The position numbers and the translations under genes were made by a program. A DNA stretch of 64,000 nt from Cristatella mucedo (lineage: Eukaryota > Bryozoa > Phylactolaemata > Cristatellidae). Under the pieces are notes generated by a model. It searched no databases. It worked only from the letters and a program-made list of their open reading frames with translations, and was not told the DNA's origin. The stretch is from NCBI GenBank assembly GCA_009760855.2, contig WPIO01000012.1, forward strand, positions 8,041,501 to 8,105,500. The letters run 5' to 3'. Within the stretch, counting starts at the first letter, position 1; each line of letters starts with the position of its first letter. Below, one piece after another: positions 58,547 through 64,000 of this stretch.

Positions 58547-61221
58547 ATGATCAGCCAGTGCAGTAGCTTCAAGTCGGTTGCACGGTCGTGCCTCCAGTGC
58601 TTGAGGAAGTTGCCAGATGTAGCCCACATCAGCTCGTTGGCAGCCAGTTTCAATTCAGTAAAGACTACTGACAAGCTGAGCTTGCGCCTGAGACGTCCTG
58701 GCACGGTGAGCTGTACTTGCTGCAGGTTGCTTTTTTCGATTGCTGCCTTAGCCGTCATCGGAGTTCAGCCATCTTTCCAGTTTCTGCTGATGTGGGTCAC
58801 GGTCTGAACACCGTATAGGGTTTATTCTGCATCCCCGAATTGTGTGAACATACGGGCTTCCACCTTCTTGAACAAAATATGCGAAACCATGTTGGTGACC
58901 TGCTGCAAGAAGCAGTTAGTGAGACCAGACAGCGAAAAATGGTGCAGATATTCGACGACCTCTCCGATGCCCTCTGCCGAGTAGCCGACATGTCCGATTT
59001 TGTCAGGCTTGCCCATCCAGATGCTCAATATGCAGCTGCTGCAGAAGAAACCTGCATGGCAGTAGGCAGCCTCGTGGAAAAGTAAGTTATCTCGAATGCT
59101 GCACCTTTCATTAATTATAAAGTGTGTGGATGTGGCTATTCATTCTTTTGATAGTGATGGACTTGCTGACTGTCATTCCAAGTCATGCTGCGGGCATGTT
59201 AAGGATTATTGTCTCTAGTCAGTAATTATATATGTGAGCTTGTGCAAAACAAGAAGCTGTAGCATAGTTTCTGCTCATGTGTGTAAATGTTAACTGTGAC
59301 CTTGTTTATCGGTCTATCAGTGGTCTGTCATTAGCCGGTCAGTTTTGCTACTCTGCAGCAGTTTCTATTTTTGAGCCAGCTGGAGCTAATGTTACAAATT
59401 TGTGTCTCCAAAAGATGTTAGAGTACCCAACATGACTTGAGCCTCGAAGGAGGTGAGAATTCATCGTTTTTTTTTGCAAAAATCCGATGCCTTTTCAGTT
59501 ATTTACATGCTTAAGTGTTGTTGTACTTGGCGTTTTGCATGTCAAGCGAACTCTTTCCCATATACTAATGATCTAGCCGAGTTCTCATGGTGCTATATGA
59601 TCACTTGCACACTGTTAACTTGCAGTGAGTCTAAATGGAGATTGCCAAATACTAGAATAGTGTAGCTTTGCATATGTAGCTTGTCTGGTGTATGTTATAT
59701 TCGTCTTCCTATCATGAACAATTGCTTATTTAATCTTTACCAGTGCTTCTTATTATTGAACCCATCGATATACCTATCAATATCGAGTAATAGTAATTAG
59801 TGGAGCACTACAGTTAGGATGTAGGAGGGGAGGGCTTTGGGCTTAGACCAGATTATTGCCATAACTTGGTTAAAGAGGCTAACCGTGTAAAGAAGATAGA
59901 GCTTTTTCCTCATTCAAACCAGCATATCTAAGCAGGTATTATGCTCCTTCCACCCACTTTGACTGAGGAAAATCGCCTTACGTAGCATTGACAATTTCAT
60001 CCGAACTTGTAGCATGTGCAAGTGTACCTTAGTACCGCAGTATAGCTACTCTTCAAATTTGGCAGGCTTCTAATCTTATATTAGTTGGTGCAAGGACAGT
60101 TCGGTCAGTGCATGCAAATGGTCTTTTTTATCTTTCCGAGTAATCTTATCCTAATTGTAGTTATTCCCTATTCTTGAGGCAGGACTAAATTAATGCAAGT
60201 CATTGGGTAGTAGCCTGAGATGCAGCCCTGTTGGGTTCAAGAAAGAGCTCTCTTCATCAATCACCTGAAGATAGTGGAAAATGTCTAATTCATTCGTAGT
60301 GGTGCTGTCATGCACTCCGATTTGTTTTGAGATCTCATTTATTGGGCATGCTGCTTGCTTAGTCTTGCAAACTTGTATGGTTTCTTCACTCAGTCTTGGA
60401 GTCTTTTTCGACTCCCTTCTACCCTTTCCTGTCATTCCATTACCACTTCAGAGCAGTAGTGACTTTACAACCTGTCAGGGGCTACATTTTTGGCAATGTA
60501 CAAATTTGCATTGATTGGTTTGCTGGCTGTTATGGAGTTGCCATTTGGACTGCCTGCGAAGCTACCTAGCCAGTGAAAGGATAGTGCTGCTGGCATTAAA
60601 TAATTCAGAACCATCGCTAGCCAAATGATTGTACTCCTGTCAACAGTCGCTAGCCATAGGCTAGTTGTCCTATCCAATTGATGTGGGGCACTTAGTTACA
60701 TTTAATTATGACCATTCCCTTCTTGATGAAGTGGTTGTGCCTTCTTTAAGATGTACTCCTTCCTTTAAATTATAGAGAAGGGACTTGCATAGCATATTAT
60801 TTGCACTCAGTCTAACAGTGGCACATTCATTAGCTGCAGGAGTTTTTAAAACAGCATTTCTTATGGTGCTTAGGCTCACTCAACAAATGTCTGTGTTGCT
60901 ATTGCTATTTTGCACTGCCGAGTAGTCCTAATAATTAGATAATTTCAGGATGTTGCGATTTAAGATTCCGGGACAGTAATAAAGTTGCATGTCGGCTTTT
61001 GTTAGGTGCTTTTTTTACTTGAAATTTCTAACTAAACAAAGGGATTGATGAATTTGAACTTTCTCCTTTGTAGGCTGAACACCAACGTTGAATTATACCA
61101 GGCCCTCAAAAAGGTAGTAAGTGAGGGTGATGTGGTTCCAGTAGATGCCGTGGACCAACGTGTAGCATCACTTTTTTTGGTGGACTTCGACAGCAGTGGT
61201 ATTCATCTGCCTGAGACCAAG
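58547..61221 (+). CDS. MIPEP: MIPEP, mitochondrial intermediate peptidase (5' part)
   Basis: Three plus-strand exons (58547-58705, 58819-59081, 61074-61221) join with consistent phases to give the first 190 codons. The first exon encodes a presequence rich in Ser, Arg, Lys and Cys with no acidic residue in its first 20 or so positions (MISQCSSFKSVARSCLQCLR), then SLAASFN, matching the AAFN of human MIPEP. Exon 2 continues GLFCIPELCEHTGFHLL and SDALCRVADMSDFVRLAHPDA. Exon 3 has LNTNVELYQALKKV, RVASLFLVDFDSSGIHLPETK. MIPEP is an M3-family zinc peptidase of the matrix that trims octapeptides from precursors already cut by MPP. The HEXXH active site is in the missing C-terminal part, beyond the window or in exons I cannot see. 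Introns are 113 and 1,992 bp. Neurolysin/thimet relatives lack the CRVAD signature, so MIPEP is preferred. Confidence 0.94.
60190..60440 (-). mobile_element. Possible transposase N-terminal relic
   Basis: A minus-strand frame encodes RESKKTPRLSEETIQVCKTK and INEISKQIGVHDSTTTN, which resembles the helix-turn-helix start of a Tc1/mariner transposase. No DDE core follows downstream. It could equally be chance. It lies in MIPEP intron 2. Confidence 0.35.
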
Positions 61222-64000
61222 GTAATATTTCTCGTCAACTCACCTATAAAGTTAATTCACTCATCTGATAGTTATCAGTGATCAGCTCACTGGAGCGTTC
61301 GGCGGTTTAGACGAAGCTTTAGGCTAGTGACTGGATCGTGGCAGCCGGCTCTGGCCAGTCGCCTGCTGCCTTACTACAGTGCGAGCCAGCTAAACGGCAT
61401 GTCTTCCATGGTTTTATTCAGCTTATGTGGGCTTAGTAGATTATATGTACTTGCGTTTTGCTTTCGGATATGCCTTTCCTGTGCTTTGTAAATGTGTGCT
61501 ATGTTAAATAGCATTTCTGTGCAACTCGGTACGTGCTGTCGGAAGAGGGCTTCCAAAGTTTGCTGGTGGTCAGCAGAGGACAGCCACGCGTCAGGGTGGT
61601 GGTGGGGGTACAACGCGGCATGGAACATCGCTGGGCATGGAAGGTGTTTTTCGTGTTTTCTTGTTGTAGGATAATTCAGCACTAGCTCTACGTAGTAGAG
61701 CCAAGATTAAATGGGTACTTGACTTTTCTATTGAGGTCATTCGATGAGCTATTCTAGATAGATTAAGGAGCTTACCCTTAAATCTCAATTTGTATGCGAG
61801 TTTTTTGCATATAGTGGCTCAAAAAAAGCAGATCCGGCGACCGAACTAGTCTATCTTATGAGGGAGTTATGTTCATTAGCATAACTCTGGTAAGACATTT
61901 GTTTTATGGATTTGAAACTAGGCTTATAGTTCACTTAGAACTACTAGCATTCATTACCAGATTTTTTTTAGCTAGAAGACTAAGTTATTGACCAGATGTA
62001 AGACTGATCTGGCATTAACGACATCCTATCATAATTGTCCTCTGCTTATATTGCTATTTAATAATAATAATAATAAAAATGCACTTGATAAAGCACCCTC
62101 AGAGAACGCAATCTCTTTGTAGGCGCTTTACATTTGCTGCAAAGGGAAAATTAAGACGACCAACCCACTAATGCTAGCATTAGCATGACTATTAGCAGCT
62201 GTTCACAATTTGCTCCCAACTTGTTTTTATTCAAATGATGCATTATTACTGTTATTATCTTCTATAATATGAGTATAGGCAGTTTCTTTGTATAGTTTTA
62301 CATCTTCCAGACTCTGCCCAAATACACGCTTCTATATTTTGACATACCTATACACATTGACAGCTCATGCTAACCAGGCGCTTTATTCTGTAAACTTTTA
62401 CTGCATGCACGTTGGCACTACTGCATTGTGTTTGGTCTGTTCTGTACTGAGTTGCATGCAAAAGGCTTGCTGAGGGCTCAGGCTGAGTAAAACAGCAACT
62501 TTTCCATTATCAAGGACATTTTACTGCTGTAGGCCTGACTGTTAACACATTAATAAATATGGCACTTATGAACAAACGAGTACTAAGGGGTGTGGGAGAC
62601 GTTTAAATTTGGCAGTTTGCAGCCTATTTTGCTGTGTACAGATAGCCCGACCATCATTATGCACTTTTGAGGCAGTTTCTATTTTCACTGTAATATGCAG
62701 GACCCTGAGTTTCACCAGATCATTGCATCTTAACAGTAAACTGACAGCCCTCTGAACATCTTGAGGCTATAATTTTTTATTTTGCATTTATCTTTAGCAG
62801 ATAGACGTACTGTCGCCAGTGACTCTTTGGGAAGATCGCCATCATGGCCCTGGCATGATCTGAATGAGGCATTTATTTTAAAGTACTGATTAATTGCTTT
62901 ACATTCTAGCAGTTGCTCAGCATTTTCATGGTAAAAATAATTTGTTATAGTATGCTTTGGGAAGCATCGTGAGATTTCTCAGTGCTTAATCAGCTTCATG
63001 CATAATCAAAACCCCAAAGATGTTATATCCTTAGCTAACTCGTTGCGGTAGTTCTAGTGTGTGCCCTGGGAGAGTTGAGAGTAAATTGTAGAGTCCTGGC
63101 GGCATAAATCCAATTGTGTAATGTAATGCCATTTTGGGACCACTGTACCAGAAGCAAAACAAGTGTTATATGTAGCATAATAAGCAGTATCTCTGTCCAT
63201 AACTCCACACAGCCCCAATGATAAAATCATAGTTATGTTTACGTTTTTCTTTGACACAGCCCAACTCTAAGCAGATTTTGTGATTCATCGGTTATCAGTA
63301 ACTATATCACACACATAGACAAAAAAGTAAGGAACATAGCTGAAGCAATAGTCTAGGACAAAAGTAGCAAAGAGTATGAATGAAGAATAGCTGAAAGGGA
63401 AATGGCGAATCTTCCCATGAGAATAGATAGCCTTGGTGGGCAAGAATCTTGTCAATGACTTCCTCAGTCTGGGACTTATTTAGCCAAAACATTACCCGAT
63501 TGGGCCTTGAACGTTAAGAAAGTCTGCTAGATATTGTCCTATAAACCTGCAGCAATACTGGAGTTTCACTCACGATACGAAATGCTCGTTTTAAAATTTG
63601 AATACTGTGAAGTGTTTTCTGCAGACGACTTTATGATGGGATTGTTTATTGGCTTGAAGGGAGCAACACGAGTATTCACAATAGATATTCGTAGGCATAC
63701 TATATAACTCTATGTGATGAAAGTGGGCGTCAGTCAGGATTACATTCTTCTTTCAAAATTCCAACTCACTGAACACACCTTGATCTTTGCTGGTGGCTTC
63801 GAAAGATTTTGACCAAGCAAGCACTTCTCGTAGTGTACGGTCTGTGCTGCTTTGGGATTATCGTAGACCAAAGATTTGCTGTTCCTTGTGGGTCCACCAT
63901 AACTGGTTATTCGGTCCACCGGCTTTCATTGTTTTTTTTGTTTGCATCGTCAGCCAGGCTTGAAAGTCTCTAAATTTGGTTTGCATCTTTTGTTGCTTCA
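61222..64000 (+). other. MIPEP intron 3 or beyond, right edge
   Basis: I searched acceptor sites here for the next MIPEP segment (the region after GIHL, normally leading to an ILDLS motif) and found no match, so the intron is at least 2.8 kb or the exon is too diverged to see. A LINE tail lies at 62060-62160. A minus-strand open frame at 63307-63492 has no recognised domain. Confidence 0.4.
62060..62160 (-). mobile_element. LINE 3' tail
   Basis: Minus strand: TTTGCAGCAAATGTAAAGCGCC, TACAAAGAGATTGCGTTCTC, TGAGGGTGCTTTATCAAGTG and TTATTATTATTATT. The terminal box is almost identical to the 19140 and 32385 copies, so it is a young but very short insertion. Confidence 0.8.

Noticed and set aside
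58294-58758. 154-codon minus-strand open frame
   Set aside because: It lies opposite MIPEP exon 1, whose plus-strand splice sites, phase and homology to known MIPEP are clear.
63307-63492. 61-codon minus-strand frame with an SQTEEVIDKILAHQGY start, considered as a transposase piece
   Set aside because: No catalytic block or repeat structure nearby; too short to assign.

Overview
The window looks like a piece of the nuclear genome of an invertebrate animal. Genes are split into many short exons by GT-AG introns. The proteins match animal families (NAA15, RAB33, FBXO45/Fsn, SAP30, MIPEP), and the introns are full of LINE 3' ends, tRNA-derived SINEs, Tc1/mariner relics and microsatellites. I cannot place the phylum from sequence alone. 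Nothing here resembles an operon, phage or CRISPR locus.

Layout from left to right. 1-3484: no gene recognised, one old LINE tail and the GC-rich upstream region of SAP30. 3485-5140 (+): SAP30, a Sin3/HDAC corepressor subunit, two coding exons, 218 aa. 5141-8884: 3' flanks of SAP30 and NAA15, with a frameshifted Tc1/mariner relic. 8885-29346 (-): NAA15, the NatA auxiliary subunit, rebuilt in 21 coding exons with every splice phase consistent (911 aa). 29347-29717: a 371-bp shared upstream region with a perfect GTCACGTGAC palindrome. 29718-34858 (+): RAB33, a Golgi Rab GTPase, three coding exons, 297 aa, ending in CRC. 34859-39476: RAB33 3' flank and intergenic DNA. 40278-56405 (-): FBXO45/Fsn, an F-box/SPRY protein, three coding exons, 253 aa, with two very long introns packed with transposon debris. 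56406-58546: divergent upstream region and a probable non-coding first exon. 58547-61221 (+): the 5' part of MIPEP, the mitochondrial intermediate peptidase (three exons, first 190 codons); the rest runs off the right edge.

The genes do not form a pathway. They cover chromatin repression, N-terminal acetylation of nascent proteins, Golgi traffic and autophagy, ubiquitin ligase substrate recognition, and mitochondrial presequence processing. The notable points are arrangement and repeats: two head-to-head gene pairs (NAA15/RAB33 and FBXO45/MIPEP), the NAA15-RAB33 neighbourhood (the human orthologues are also neighbours on 4q31), and a non-coding dispersed repeat of about 1.1 kb present three times between 32.9 and 48.2 kb that I cannot assign to a known family.
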